Part shown: positions 53,880 to 63,880 of the stretch, piece after piece
Layout of the letters: every line of letters starts with the position of its first letter
Numbering within the stretch: position 1 is the first letter of the stretch
NCBI GenBank assembly: GCA_947501105.1
Contig: CANMUP010000002.1
Coordinates: 372,001 to 436,000, forward strand
DNA: 64,000 bases
Direction of reading: 5' to 3'
Origin: an uncultured Flaviramulus sp.
GTDB lineage: Bacteria > Bacteroidota > Bacteroidia > Flavobacteriales > Flavobacteriaceae
Notes under the pieces: generated by a model
Seen by the model: only the letters and a program-made list of their open reading frames with translations
Database searches by the model: none
Told to the model about the DNA's origin: nothing
Program-made: the position numbers and the translations under genes

Positions 53880-56800
53880 CTATCTTTTCAGTGTAAAGTG
53901 TGCTTTGAATACTTTAATAGTATTATCTCTAGGTTCTGTATACTCTACTGTAAACCAGTAATCATTTACTGGTACGAGCTTACCATTAAATGTGCCATTC
54001 CATCCCAGACCTGTTGGACTTAATTGCTTTAATAGTTTACCATAGCGGTCATATATGGATACTATTGCATTAGGTTGGGTTCTGATGCCTCGAACATTCC
54101 ATGTATCGTTTATCCCGTCACCATTTGGGGTAAAGTATTTTGGGTAATCAATAACCATTTTCGTTTCATAAATTTCATTGCAGTTATACAAATCTCTAAC
54201 ATAAATAGTATGCCATCCTCCGTTAACTCTTTGAAAGATTGGAGATGTTTGCCATAAATTTGAATCTAATTTATATTCGTAGTCTCCCGCTCCCACAACG
54301 CTTACTTCCAAAATATTATTTCCTGAAAAAATATCAGATATGATTTCAACTGTAATGCTTTCTGGTGGGTGCGACCCCATTACTTTTGTAGTAGCAGGAA
54401 TAGTGCAACCTGTTGTTCTGTTTGTAGCTATTACTGTGTAATCTCCTGCTACTATTGGGGTATAAGTCGCATCTATAGCTCCTACTATAATATTTGTAGG
54501 TAAACCTTCGGTGTCACTATACCACTGAAAAGTATATTCTGTAATATTTAATTTTGTGTCTATTGGTGGGTTTGTTAAAAAAGTACTTAATATTGGTGAG
54601 ATAGATTGAGATGTGGCATCTAAACAAATAACATATTCGTCTTCAATATCTATTTCTGGTACAGGATTGACAATTAAGGTTATAGGAATTACTCTATAGC
54701 ATTCATTAGTTACTGGTAGTACACGCACATAAATAATTTGGGTATCCTTTTCTGTATTGGTAAAGTTCCCTGGGCTTTGTATGGCATTCCCATTACCTGC
54801 TATGGCATCTGCTTCTTGTTCATAATAAACAAAGGTAAAATCTGAAGCGGTTAGCCCATTTAAAATACTTGTTTCCCTTCTTCTTATATCAAAATTGTCA
54901 TATCCATTATTATCTATCTCACACTCTTCAATTGGGTTTGGTATTTGATTTAAATTAGAATACAATATTGTTTTTAATGGTAATATTATTGTTTTTGTAC
55001 ATGTGTTTATCCCTGTTGCTAATACAGTAATATCTCTATCTAACTGTGTGCTAGTATATGTAGTTGGGTCTACTATTGGCGTGTTATTTAATAAATCTTG
55101 TAGGGTTTCATAATAACTTAAAGCTACAGTGTTGTGGTTATTGGTTATCTGTTCTGCTCTTATAGTTAAATCGTATGTCGTTGTAATTTGTTCACTACAT
55201 ATACGTATTGGCTCTGGTTGGGTTAATACAGGGTTTGGGTTTACAACTAAATTAAAAGACATATCTGTATTAATACACTCTCTAGCATCTAATATGTTGT
55301 CGTCATTATCATCAAATTGTGCACGTACATATATAGTCTTTGAAATGGAATTATAACTAGTTGGATTTGGTATTACTATATTATTAATAGCATCTTGTTC
55401 ACTTTCGTGATATGAAACATCTATTAAACGGGCTTGTAAACCTATAATTTCACTAGCCTTTGTGGTTAAATCAAAGGTTGCAGTATCTGAATCACTACAT
55501 AAAACATAAGATGTAATCGGATTATTAACTGGAAGGGGATCGACTGTTAAAGTAATATGATGCCCCAACCCTAAACAAGCATTAACATCATCACTATCTA
55601 TACGAACATAAATATTTTGAGTATTTGGATAGCCTTCATTTCTATGGTTTGCTATATCTGGTATAGCATTCAACTCAGCCAAAGCATCGGCTTCGTTATT
55701 GTAAAAGGTAATGGTGAAGTTTTGCGGTGGTGGAAACAAATTCCGAATCGTTTGTTCGGCATCACTAAAATTAAAAGTAGTTATTCCGTTTGTGTTATCG
55801 TTGTCTGTACTTTTGTTATCACATTCATGATATTGTAAAGTGGTAAAAGATGCTGGTATTTGTGATACACCAACGATTAAGTTTATCCTTGCTGTTCTAT
55901 AACAACCATTAACAGTTACTATTCTTGCATAAACAACACTATTTAGCGCTGTTGGATTTTGATATGCTGTAAAATTAGTTATTTGGTCTGCAACTAAACC
56001 TCCCTGTGCTTCTGCATTAGTTAAATAATATGTAAAAGTTTCGTTAGTGTGATTTGTAGATATTAGTTCATTGGCTTCAGTTAGATTAAATAACGATTGC
56101 CCATCCGCATCATCATCACATTGTCTCAAATTTATAACTGAAACGACTACTGGTTTAGGGTGCACTATTAGGTTAAACGATACATCTGTATAACACGAGT
56201 TATCCGTTATATTAGCAATACGTACAAAAACGGGTTGCCCATTTGTTACGTTATTTACAAATGCATTTGGAGTAGTGATTGAAATAGTATGTGCGGCATC
56301 TTCAAAATATGAAAACACAAAATTTGCAACCGTTTTACCATTTAGCAAAGTAGTTTCATTGGATGTTAAATCAAATGTTGTTAAACCATTTGCATCGCTT
56401 CCGCTTACATTTGTATCGCATTCAAATAAATCAGGTATTATTGCTGGTAAAACTACCGTTTCGTATATAGTTACATCTACAGGTAATCTTGGACTTTCAC
56501 AGGTGTTTATAGTTTGCGTAGCATAATAAGTCGCTGTTGTTAATACATCTGATACTGCTAAAGGAGCTCCTCCTGTAGCTACTGCATACCATTTTATGTT
56601 GGTTCCTGTAATTGCTAAGTTAGAAATATTTGCTAGTTCAACATCACAAAATGTTTGAGATGCTGTTATTGTTGGTAAAGGTGTTTTTTGTACCGTTGCA
56701 GTAACTGGAGTTCGAGTTTCTGTAACCCGCCAATTCTCGATTGCCTCAACATAATACGTTGTTGTGTTTGTTAATACCGGTGTTGTAAATGATGTTCCTG

Positions 56801-57986
56801 TGCCTAATGAGGATCCACCTGTTGGGGTATTATACCAATTTAAAGTTCCAGCCGTAGCTGTTGCATTTAAAGTACCTGTTCCTCCGTCACAAATTACTAT
56901 ATCAGTAGTATTTACAATCTGTGGTATGGGTAACAATGTAACAGTTACGATTGCCGTATCACAAATTGAAGGATAGGCTACACTGCATATTCTATAAGTA
57001 AGTGTGTAAGTACCAATTGGCGTATTTGGCACTAAATCAACAGTTCCATCTGCATTTAATGTTAATGCTCCAGTTGGATCAGGTGTAGTTTCTGTTAAAA
57101 TCAAATCTGTTGGTAATGCAGCTACACTATCTACAGTATCATTATCAAAAACATTTAAAATGGTACCACCTGTTTTCCAATTTGCATCTGGTTCTGTATC
57201 ATTTACAGCATTAATATTTGGTGGAATTAAACTACATACATTATCATAAACGTCTTTAACTTCAGCATCAGTAGACACACCATTAGTTACATGTACATAA
57301 GCAATTTGACCATTTGTATCTTCATTAGGGGCAGATGAAGGAGGAATATTATCTCTCGCAAAAACAATATTTCCATTGGAAGGAAACTTATAATAGTCAT
57401 TTGTATCGTTATATGTCGTTACTAAATTATCATTTACATAAACTTTAATTTGCTTAGTAGCTCCATCTCTAGTAATAGTTAAAAATGTAAACTGAGAACT
57501 GTTAAAAACATTATTAGAAACATTACCTGTTGGGTAAAAATTTAAATTGTTTCCGTAGGCATAAATTCCATTATCTGATGCTCCATTAGAAAAGTCTATT
57601 ACTCTATAATAAGTATTTGTAACTACAGCATTAAATTTAATAATAACGGTAATGGTATAATCATCAAAATTACTTCCAAATCCATTATTATATTTAAGCC
57701 CCGTTTTTTGTCGAAAATTATACACTGTTTTTCTTGCTGAAGAACAAAAGGGGTTCATTGAAACATTATTTGAATAAAAATTACCCAAATGACTAGGATA
57801 GCCAGTGTTTGCCCCCTCATTATAATCTACTCCGCTTAAAAAAACAGATCCTGGAACATAGGTTACAGGATCTGAATTTACAAGTGAATTATTTAAAAAG
57901 AAAAAATGATTATCTATAGTTTGTGCTACAAGTACTTTACTTGTTATTATAAATATTAATACAAAAACAAACAAACTCTTTTTCAT
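53880..57986 (-). CDS. T9SS type B secreted adhesin (gliding motility-associated C-terminal domain)
   Basis: A 1368-residue secreted protein. A signal peptide precedes a LamG/concanavalin-like domain (about 25-250). An Ig-like part follows (about 260-520), including a PKD-like motif (NDTEPDANWKTGG) and IVICDGGTGTLNATATAG. Then come six related repeats of about 90-105 residues (starts FECD, RQCD, HECD, VLCS, RICS, EECE). The C-terminal T9SS type B/CHU_C domain has YFTPNGDGINDTWNVRGI and ends FKAHFTLKR. It is exported by the type IX system and probably attached at the surface. It stands alone on this strand next to the demethylation locus, with a 231-base gap. Confidence 0.9.
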   Translation of the reverse strand: MKKSLFVFVLIFIITSKVLVAQTIDNHFFFLNNSLVNSDPVTYVPGSVFLSGVDYNEGANTGYPSHLGNFYSNNVSMNPFCSSARKTVYNFRQKTGLKYNNGFGSNFDDYTITVIIKFNAVVTNTYYRVIDFSNGASDNGIYAYGNNLNFYPTGNVSNNVFNSSQFTFLTITRDGATKQIKVYVNDNLVTTYNDTNDYYKFPSNGNIVFARDNIPPSSAPNEDTNGQIAYVHVTNGVSTDAEVKDVYDNVCSLIPPNINAVNDTEPDANWKTGGTILNVFDNDTVDSVAALPTDLILTETTPDPTGALTLNADGTVDLVPNTPIGTYTLTYRICSVAYPSICDTAIVTVTLLPIPQIVNTTDIVICDGGTGTLNATATAGTLNWYNTPTGGSSLGTGTSFTTPVLTNTTTYYVEAIENWRVTETRTPVTATVQKTPLPTITASQTFCDVELANISNLAITGTNIKWYAVATGGAPLAVSDVLTTATYYATQTINTCESPRLPVDVTIYETVVLPAIIPDLFECDTNVSGSDANGLTTFDLTSNETTLLNGKTVANFVFSYFEDAAHTISITTPNAFVNNVTNGQPVFVRIANITDNSCYTDVSFNLIVHPKPVVVSVINLRQCDDDADGQSLFNLTEANELISTNHTNETFTYYLTNAEAQGGLVADQITNFTAYQNPTALNSVVYARIVTVNGCYRTARINLIVGVSQIPASFTTLQYHECDNKSTDNDNTNGITTFNFSDAEQTIRNLFPPPQNFTITFYNNEADALAELNAIPDIANHRNEGYPNTQNIYVRIDSDDVNACLGLGHHITLTVDPLPVNNPITSYVLCSDSDTATFDLTTKASEIIGLQARLIDVSYHESEQDAINNIVIPNPTSYNSISKTIYVRAQFDDNDDNILDARECINTDMSFNLVVNPNPVLTQPEPIRICSEQITTTYDLTIRAEQITNNHNTVALSYYETLQDLLNNTPIVDPTTYTSTQLDRDITVLATGINTCTKTIILPLKTILYSNLNQIPNPIEECEIDNNGYDNFDIRRRETSILNGLTASDFTFVYYEQEADAIAGNGNAIQSPGNFTNTEKDTQIIYVRVLPVTNECYRVIPITLIVNPVPEIDIEDEYVICLDATSQSISPILSTFLTNPPIDTKLNITEYTFQWYSDTEGLPTNIIVGAIDATYTPIVAGDYTVIATNRTTGCTIPATTKVMGSHPPESITVEIISDIFSGNNILEVSVVGAGDYEYKLDSNLWQTSPIFQRVNGGWHTIYVRDLYNCNEIYETKMVIDYPKYFTPNGDGINDTWNVRGIRTQPNAIVSIYDRYGKLLKQLSPTGLGWNGTFNGKLVPVNDYWFTVEYTEPRDNTIKVFKAHFTLKR

Positions 57987-58056
57987 TAAAAAAAATATTT
58001 AAAAATCACCCCTTCTACTAATTCAAATACAAAATGAGTGTGTATAAATGATTAAT

Positions 58057-58725
58057 TTATATTGATATTTCAACTAACCAATTAGCTTTTTTATAAATGT
58101 CAAGTGTTACTCTAGCAGAATGACCAGTAGAAGTTGTAAATGATATTTCAATTTTTTTTATTGGAAATTTTACATTCTGTATTTTATTTCCAATTATGTT
58201 AGAGCCATTCAAGTCATTTATGGTTAAATTCCTTACAGCTTCGTTACTATCATTTTTTATTTTTACTGTAATTTCATAATTGTCTTCTCCAGATATTTGC
58301 TTTGGAACTTCCTGAACATAAACATTTTTAACCTCTCTTTTTGAGATTACTTTATATGGTGTTTTATATTCTCCAATATATTCTCCTTTTTTAAAGAAAC
58401 CCTTTTGTACTGTAACTTTGTTTTCTGCATCTTTAATGGTAAGTACTCCTTTTCCATTCATTTTTCCTTTACTAAAGCTACCTATATAAACATTTCCATT
58501 TCCCCAAGTATATGTTCCTGTACCATGTGGCAATCCTTTTTTAAAATAACCTTTATAGATATCTGCGTCTCCTTTTGCAGTTCCATGTCCTTCAGCATAC
58601 CCCTTTTTACAGGCTCCTGTATAACTACCATTTAGCTCCTTAAATTTTACTTTACAGTCAGATTGCCCAAAAGCTGTATTCATTATAAATCCACTAAATA
58701 CTAGTAAAAAAAGTTGTTTTGTCAT
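58057..58725 (-). CDS. MORN-repeat exported protein
   Basis: The 222 residues start with a signal peptide (MTKQLFLLVFSGFIMNTAFGQ). Three to four MORN units follow between about residues 30 and 115 (YAEGHGTAKGDADIYKGYFK, PHGTGTYTWGNGNVYIGSF, MNGKGVLTIKD). The C-terminal half is beta-rich (KQISGEDNYEITVKIKNDSN) and may be an Ig-like domain. MORN proteins of this kind are common near T9SS genes in Flavobacteriaceae. Function unknown. Confidence 0.85.
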   Translation of the reverse strand: MTKQLFLLVFSGFIMNTAFGQSDCKVKFKELNGSYTGACKKGYAEGHGTAKGDADIYKGYFKKGLPHGTGTYTWGNGNVYIGSFSKGKMNGKGVLTIKDAENKVTVQKGFFKKGEYIGEYKTPYKVISKREVKNVYVQEVPKQISGEDNYEITVKIKNDSNEAVRNLTINDLNGSNIIGNKIQNVKFPIKKIEISFTTSTGHSARVTLDIYKKANWLVEISI

Positions 58726-58775
58726 AATTTAAGTTTTACTCATTACATTTTAATTAATGTCATGAAAATTTATCT

Positions 58776-60434
58776 TTAGTTTGAACAATCTGTGTTTATA
58801 ATTGAATGACCTTCTAAATTCCAACTACTTTGAATAGGAATACATAAATGATTTAGCGCTGTAACAGCTACGTCAATAGTTCTAGGCGTATCATTATAAT
58901 TACTTACAGTTTCAGTAGTACTTACAGTTGCGTCTTTCCATTCTGTGTTATCTAATGTACCATCGTAATTATTAGGACTAGAATCTATAATAACATCTCC
59001 TGATCCTTCTGTAAGCTTCCAATGCCCCAATAAATTTGCGTACTTTGAATGGGTATTATTTAAAATTTTGCATTTCCATCCGTCTATATCAGATTCATCG
59101 AGTAAAGTGTCAAATAACCTCACTTCTGATATGTACCCTTTATATTTCCAATTAAAATCACCATCTGCTCCAATGGTAAATGGTAATCCATTATCAATAT
59201 TGCCAATTGAAGACATAGAAGCACTACCTTTCATCTCACCATCTATATAAACTTTAAGCAATCCATCTCTATCAAAAGTAGCGGATACTGTATGCCATTC
59301 ATTATCTGTAATTTCTCCAGCGTTTATGTCTATTCTATTAGTACCATCACCTATATTTACTTTAAAATTGCTAGTACTAGGTTGAAAAGAAAAAACAAAA
59401 CCTTTGTTTAAACCGGTACTCCAATCTTTTTTTCCTAGAACACTAACATCTCCTGGTATTTTTGACCTTATTCTGCATTCTAAAGAGAAATCTTTACTAT
59501 CTCCAAAATTAAAATTGGAGTTGTGCGGTACTTGTGCATAAGCATTGTCAAACCAAAGCTCATAATCACTATCTAAACAATTGTTAGCAGGAGGAACCGT
59601 TACTTGTTCTGTTACTGCTTTAATTTCTTTATTTGGAATATTGTCTCCACTAGCAATAACAAATATGGTACGCTCTTCATCTGAAGGCCCACCATGAGTA
59701 GTGCCTAATCCACCATGGTCTGTGCTTAATAATATTAACCAGTTCTCCTTGTCATACGAATCTCTGTTTTTAAGTGAAGATATCATAGACCCAATTTGAA
59801 TGTCTACTGTCTCAATAGCGTCAATATAGTTAGGATTATTAGGTGTAAACCCAGTTCCATGTCCTGCAAAATCTACATTAGATAATTGTACGAACAATAC
59901 GGTTGGATCGTTGTTTGTCAATTCGTTAGCGACAGCATTTTTAACATCCTCATCAGTATCTGAATTTATAACAACATCGGCTTGTAAGGATGCCATATGA
60001 TCGTTTATAGGATTCCATTGTACAATAGAAACAGTTCTATAATCTGAACTTGCTTCTTCAACATGTTTGAAAAAATGCGGATAGCCCACAAAGTTATTTC
60101 CGTTATATGAATTATTTGTTACATTATGTTTGTCTTGCCATACACCACTTAACATGGATGTCCAACCAGGGCCGCTAGATGTTGTAAATAAGCACCTTGC
60201 GTCTAAAGAATATGTTGCATTAGCTATTAGTGCATCTAAATTAGGTGTGCTAGCAGCAGTAATACCATCTGGTCTGCAACCATCTATACCAATAATTAAA
60301 ACTTTGTTTTTAATTGGCTCTGGGTTAGGGTCAGGGTTTGAGTTTTCATTATCACTAGAAGAGCTACTACAATTTACTCCAATAAAAACGAGAACTACAC
60401 TTAAAAACAGAAAGGATTTTTTTTTATAAAGCAT
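58776..60434 (-). CDS. secreted type I phosphodiesterase/pyrophosphatase-like lipoprotein with inserted LamG domain
   Basis: A 552-residue lipoprotein (lipobox Cys22) of the alkaline phosphatase superfamily. Catalytic metal and nucleophile sites are visible: Asp51 in VLIIGIDGCRPDG, Thr92 in GPGWTSM (nucleophile of the nucleotide pyrophosphatase/phosphodiesterase group), NVDFAGHGTGF, and STDHGGLGTTHGG. A LamG/concanavalin-like domain (about 300-495) interrupts the catalytic domain. Its last segment (IDVAVTALNHLCIPIQ, then LEGHSI) resumes only after the lectin. It probably attacks surface phosphodiester or phosphonolipid substrates. It sits with SusC/SusD genes. Confidence 0.85.
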   Translation of the reverse strand: MLYKKKSFLFLSVVLVFIGVNCSSSSSDNENSNPDPNPEPIKNKVLIIGIDGCRPDGITAASTPNLDALIANATYSLDARCLFTTSSGPGWTSMLSGVWQDKHNVTNNSYNGNNFVGYPHFFKHVEEASSDYRTVSIVQWNPINDHMASLQADVVINSDTDEDVKNAVANELTNNDPTVLFVQLSNVDFAGHGTGFTPNNPNYIDAIETVDIQIGSMISSLKNRDSYDKENWLILLSTDHGGLGTTHGGPSDEERTIFVIASGDNIPNKEIKAVTEQVTVPPANNCLDSDYELWFDNAYAQVPHNSNFNFGDSKDFSLECRIRSKIPGDVSVLGKKDWSTGLNKGFVFSFQPSTSNFKVNIGDGTNRIDINAGEITDNEWHTVSATFDRDGLLKVYIDGEMKGSASMSSIGNIDNGLPFTIGADGDFNWKYKGYISEVRLFDTLLDESDIDGWKCKILNNTHSKYANLLGHWKLTEGSGDVIIDSSPNNYDGTLDNTEWKDATVSTTETVSNYNDTPRTIDVAVTALNHLCIPIQSSWNLEGHSIINTDCSN

Positions 60435-60511
60435 ATTAATTCTTTTTTAAAAAACACCCACCTTTAATTCAAGTAAAAGATGGGTGAATCAACTAAAACT
60501 AACTCAAACTA

Positions 60512-62347
60512 CTAAAATACGGGTGTGTCAACTGCAGGCATACCTTCAATTACAGTCTTACTAAATGCTTTATCAAATATTAAGAAATCACTAATCGTAA
60601 TAGGATTATCTTCACCGTTACCATCATTGCTACTGTTTTCTCCTAAAATAATAGTCTTAGCAAGATTTAAAGAGTAAGTTCCATCTGCACCAGCAATAAC
60701 TTCATCTTTATAGATCTCTACACCATCTACATAAAAACGCAATTCTGGAGCATCTACAGCTAAAACAACGCGATGCCATGTATCGCCTTGGATAGTGCCT
60801 TCTGCATGACCTCCTGGGCCTCCGTTAAACCAGAAGCCAGCATTTGGATGTATATAAACCGCACCATCTGAATCATTTGCTATGTTATTTTGTAGGAAAC
60901 ATATGTAGGTTCCTAAATCTCCTGATGCTACTTTTACATCCCAAATCATCGTATATGTATTTACGTTAGAACCGCCAGATGCAGCCATACCATGATCTAC
61001 ATCGTACCATGTACCTACGTCTACAAGAGCAGCACCATCTTCTGCATTAACACCAGATACAGCAGTATGGGTAGCTGCTCCGTTTAATGTTAAATCATTT
61101 CCTATTGTTGCATTAGTTAAATTAGCAGCGTCATCAAATTTCCATCTACCTACTAAGTCTTGACTTATAGAGGGTATTGCAGGTTCTGTTACAGCTGGAA
61201 AACTTTCTATGACAGTTTTTGGAAATGCTGTATCAAATAGCATAAACTCACTAATCGTAATAGGATTATCTTCACCGTTACCATCATTGCTACTGTTTTC
61301 TCCTAAAATAATAGTCTTAGCAAGATTTAAAGAGTAAGTTCCATCTGCACCAGCAATAACTTCATCTTTATAGATCTCTACACCATCTACATAAAAACGC
61401 AATTCTGGAGCATCTACAGCTAAAACAACGCGATGCCATGTATCGCCTTGGATAGTGCCTTCTGCATGACCTCCTGGGCCTCCGTTAAACCAGAAGCCAG
61501 CATTTGGATGTATATAAACCGCACCATCTGAATCATTTGCTATGTTATTTTGTAGGAAACATATGTAGGTTCCTAAATCTCCTGATGCTACTTTTACATC
61601 CCAAATCATCGTATATGTATTTACGTTAGAACCGCCAGATGCAGCCATACCATGATCTACATCGTACCATGTACCTACGTCTACAAGAGCAGCACCATCT
61701 TCTGCATTAACACCAGATACAGCAGTATGGGTAGCTGCTCCGTTTAATGTTAAATCATTTCCTATTGTTGCGGCTCCTAAATTATTAGGATCATCAAACC
61801 TCCAATAACCTACTAAGTTTTTAGATAAGTCAGCATTGGGGTCAATAACCTCAATTTTCACATAGGTTATTTTATAGATAACAGTACCTACAGCTCCGTC
61901 TTGATAAGTAAAATCAAACTTTAAGAATATATTATCTTTTAATTCTAGAAGTCCCAATTCTGGCAAAGTTGTGGAGATGTCAATTTTATACTTATCGCCA
62001 TCGGCTTCAGCACTGGTAAAACTATACATTTCACTTCCATCTGTTGTGTTAGTAACTGTAAGCCCAATTATTTGCTTAGGAAGTACAAATTTTAATACTA
62101 CTGCTTCTCCCTCTTCATACCTTCCTTCTTTGGCTGGATTCCAGCCTAAAACGGCAATTTCTTCTGGAGTAAAAGTTAACCCGGTTTTAGGGTTTATATT
62201 ATCAAAATAATACGCAAAGTTAGTTGTATATCTTTCATCTGACCATCCCTCTCCATTATCTTTTGAACACGCACTAAATATTAATGCTACAAACAATAAA
62301 AGAAGAGCGGCTATTTTATACTCTTTTATTATATTAATTTTTTTCAT
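60512..62347 (-). CDS. SusE/LamG-type surface lipoprotein with two identical lectin domains
   Basis: A 611-residue lipoprotein (lipobox ALIFSACSKD). An N-terminal Ig-like/DUF1735-type part (about 30-170) precedes two LamG/concanavalin-like domains of about 200 residues (NLTLNGAATHTAVSG at the start of each). The two are almost identical, because 524 bases are perfectly repeated at a spacing of 660 bases (60588-61111 and 61248-61771). It follows SusD by 16 bases and likely binds the substrate of this locus at the surface. Confidence 0.82.
   Translation of the reverse strand: MKKINIIKEYKIAALLLLFVALIFSACSKDNGEGWSDERYTTNFAYYFDNINPKTGLTFTPEEIAVLGWNPAKEGRYEEGEAVVLKFVLPKQIIGLTVTNTTDGSEMYSFTSAEADGDKYKIDISTTLPELGLLELKDNIFLKFDFTYQDGAVGTVIYKITYVKIEVIDPNADLSKNLVGYWRFDDPNNLGAATIGNDLTLNGAATHTAVSGVNAEDGAALVDVGTWYDVDHGMAASGGSNVNTYTMIWDVKVASGDLGTYICFLQNNIANDSDGAVYIHPNAGFWFNGGPGGHAEGTIQGDTWHRVVLAVDAPELRFYVDGVEIYKDEVIAGADGTYSLNLAKTIILGENSSNDGNGEDNPITISEFMLFDTAFPKTVIESFPAVTEPAIPSISQDLVGRWKFDDAANLTNATIGNDLTLNGAATHTAVSGVNAEDGAALVDVGTWYDVDHGMAASGGSNVNTYTMIWDVKVASGDLGTYICFLQNNIANDSDGAVYIHPNAGFWFNGGPGGHAEGTIQGDTWHRVVLAVDAPELRFYVDGVEIYKDEVIAGADGTYSLNLAKTIILGENSSNDGNGEDNPITISDFLIFDKAFSKTVIEGMPAVDTPVF
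60588..61111. repeat. direct repeat unit 2 within the LamG lipoprotein gene
   Basis: 524 bases identical to 61248-61771 without a mismatch (spot-compared line by line). Spacing is exactly 660 bases (220 codons), so the frame is kept. Confidence 0.97.
61248..61771. repeat. direct repeat unit 1 within the LamG lipoprotein gene
   Basis: Partner of 60588-61111. The linker between the two units (61112-61247, 136 bases) and the outer flanks differ between copies, so identity ends sharply at the repeat borders. Confidence 0.97.
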
Positions 62348-62363
62348 CTTTAATTTTTTTTAG

Positions 62364-63869
62364 TTATTTCAACTCCCAAATAAGGTCATCTACATCATCT
62401 GTTTCTGCTCCAAACTGTGCAACAAGCGCCGCCTTATAATTAACCTCATTATCTGAAAGTTCTGAACCTGGATAAGTCCATCTTACAGGTATTCCAGGGT
62501 CTGAAGCTGGAATGTTAAATGAAGAAAAAGGTAAACTTGGTATACCAGACCTTCTCATATTAAAGAAAGATTCTGTTCCAGAATTTTCTGCAAAAGCGAT
62601 GTATTTCTGCTCTAATATTCTTGTTAATCCTGGATCTCCAGTAATATATTCAGATACTGATGCTCCTAAATACGCAGTAATAGCATCCTCTTCTGCTCCA
62701 TACCATTCCATTGATGCTCTAACAGCGTTATCATAGTGATCTTTTGCATTATTAGAAATCCATCCCCTATGAGCAGCCTCAGCAATTGTAAACTCTTGCT
62801 CCCAATAGCTAAAAAACACACCTGGTTGTCCAACATAATTCCAGTATTTTTCTTGATTAGGTTTTGATATTTCTCCATCTAAGGCTCTTGTAATATTATC
62901 TGATGGATCTGCAGTAGAATCTGCACCTTCATAAGAATTTGGATCTGCTTTTACAGCAGCAGGATTACCTGGATTTGCATCAATAGCAGCTTGAGTAGGG
63001 TCTGCTACAATAAATAACCTTGGGTCATTATATGACTTAAGCATATCTATATACGTAGTAGCATATACAACTGATGCTTGGTACACACCATTATCTGGTT
63101 GATACGTTTGTTTAAACCCTTCCTCGTTTGCAAAATCTAACTGAGCATTATCACTTAAACTTGTCATCAACGGATATCTATCAGGATTGTTTACAATGTT
63201 ACTAAAACGTCCTTTAACATTAACCTCGGTATCATTTTCCTTTTTACTTAAAGAAATTAATATTCTTAAGGTGTATGAATTAATTAATTTATGCCATTTT
63301 TGTAAATCGCCATTATAATACACATCTCCTACCAAAACATATCCTGGATTTGCTGTTATAAAAGTGCCTAATTCTTGACTAGCTTCATCTAACCAATTTA
63401 ATGCTTGAATATAAACTGATTTAGAAGAGTCGTATTTTGGTCTAGGATTATCAACACCCATCATAGCTTCAGTTAAAGGCACATCTCCCATACGTCGTGT
63501 CATTTCAATATAGGCGCGTGCTGTATAGAACTTTGCTAAAATTTTATACTCTTCAGCATTTGCTACATCTGCCTCTTCTATCATTTTGTTAATGTTTCGA
63601 ATGCTTCCGTAGCTAAAACCACCACCAAAACCAGACCTCATATTTACAGAGCTAATACCATCTGTAGATGCCCATAAATGGTATTGATAATTTATATAGG
63701 TATCAGTAAAAGAATTGGTAGTACTAGGTGTTAAATTAGTAAACAATAAACTAGGAGGTACCGAGTTAGGATCGTTAGGGTTTTCCCTTAAATCTTCGTA
63801 ATCTAAACAGCTATTAACTGTACAGATAGCGAACAAAAATATAATTGATTTTATTAATATTTTTTTCAT
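62364..63869 (-). CDS. SusD/RagB family nutrient-binding outer membrane lipoprotein
   Basis: A 501-residue lipoprotein (lipobox VNSCLDY) that forms the lid of a SusC/RagA TonB-dependent pore. N-terminal NPNDPNSVPPSLLFTN and later TARAYIEMTRRMGDVPL (TPR-like helices) fit the SusD/RagB_2 branch. Late motifs IAEAAHRGW and EQKYIAFAENSGTESFFNMRRSG are diagnostic. It lies 11 bases after the SusC gene and 16 before the LamG lipoprotein gene, one transcript on the minus strand. Confidence 0.93.
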   Translation of the reverse strand: MKKILIKSIIFLFAICTVNSCLDYEDLRENPNDPNSVPPSLLFTNLTPSTTNSFTDTYINYQYHLWASTDGISSVNMRSGFGGGFSYGSIRNINKMIEEADVANAEEYKILAKFYTARAYIEMTRRMGDVPLTEAMMGVDNPRPKYDSSKSVYIQALNWLDEASQELGTFITANPGYVLVGDVYYNGDLQKWHKLINSYTLRILISLSKKENDTEVNVKGRFSNIVNNPDRYPLMTSLSDNAQLDFANEEGFKQTYQPDNGVYQASVVYATTYIDMLKSYNDPRLFIVADPTQAAIDANPGNPAAVKADPNSYEGADSTADPSDNITRALDGEISKPNQEKYWNYVGQPGVFFSYWEQEFTIAEAAHRGWISNNAKDHYDNAVRASMEWYGAEEDAITAYLGASVSEYITGDPGLTRILEQKYIAFAENSGTESFFNMRRSGIPSLPFSSFNIPASDPGIPVRWTYPGSELSDNEVNYKAALVAQFGAETDDVDDLIWELK

Positions 63870-63880
63870 CTTAGCTATTT

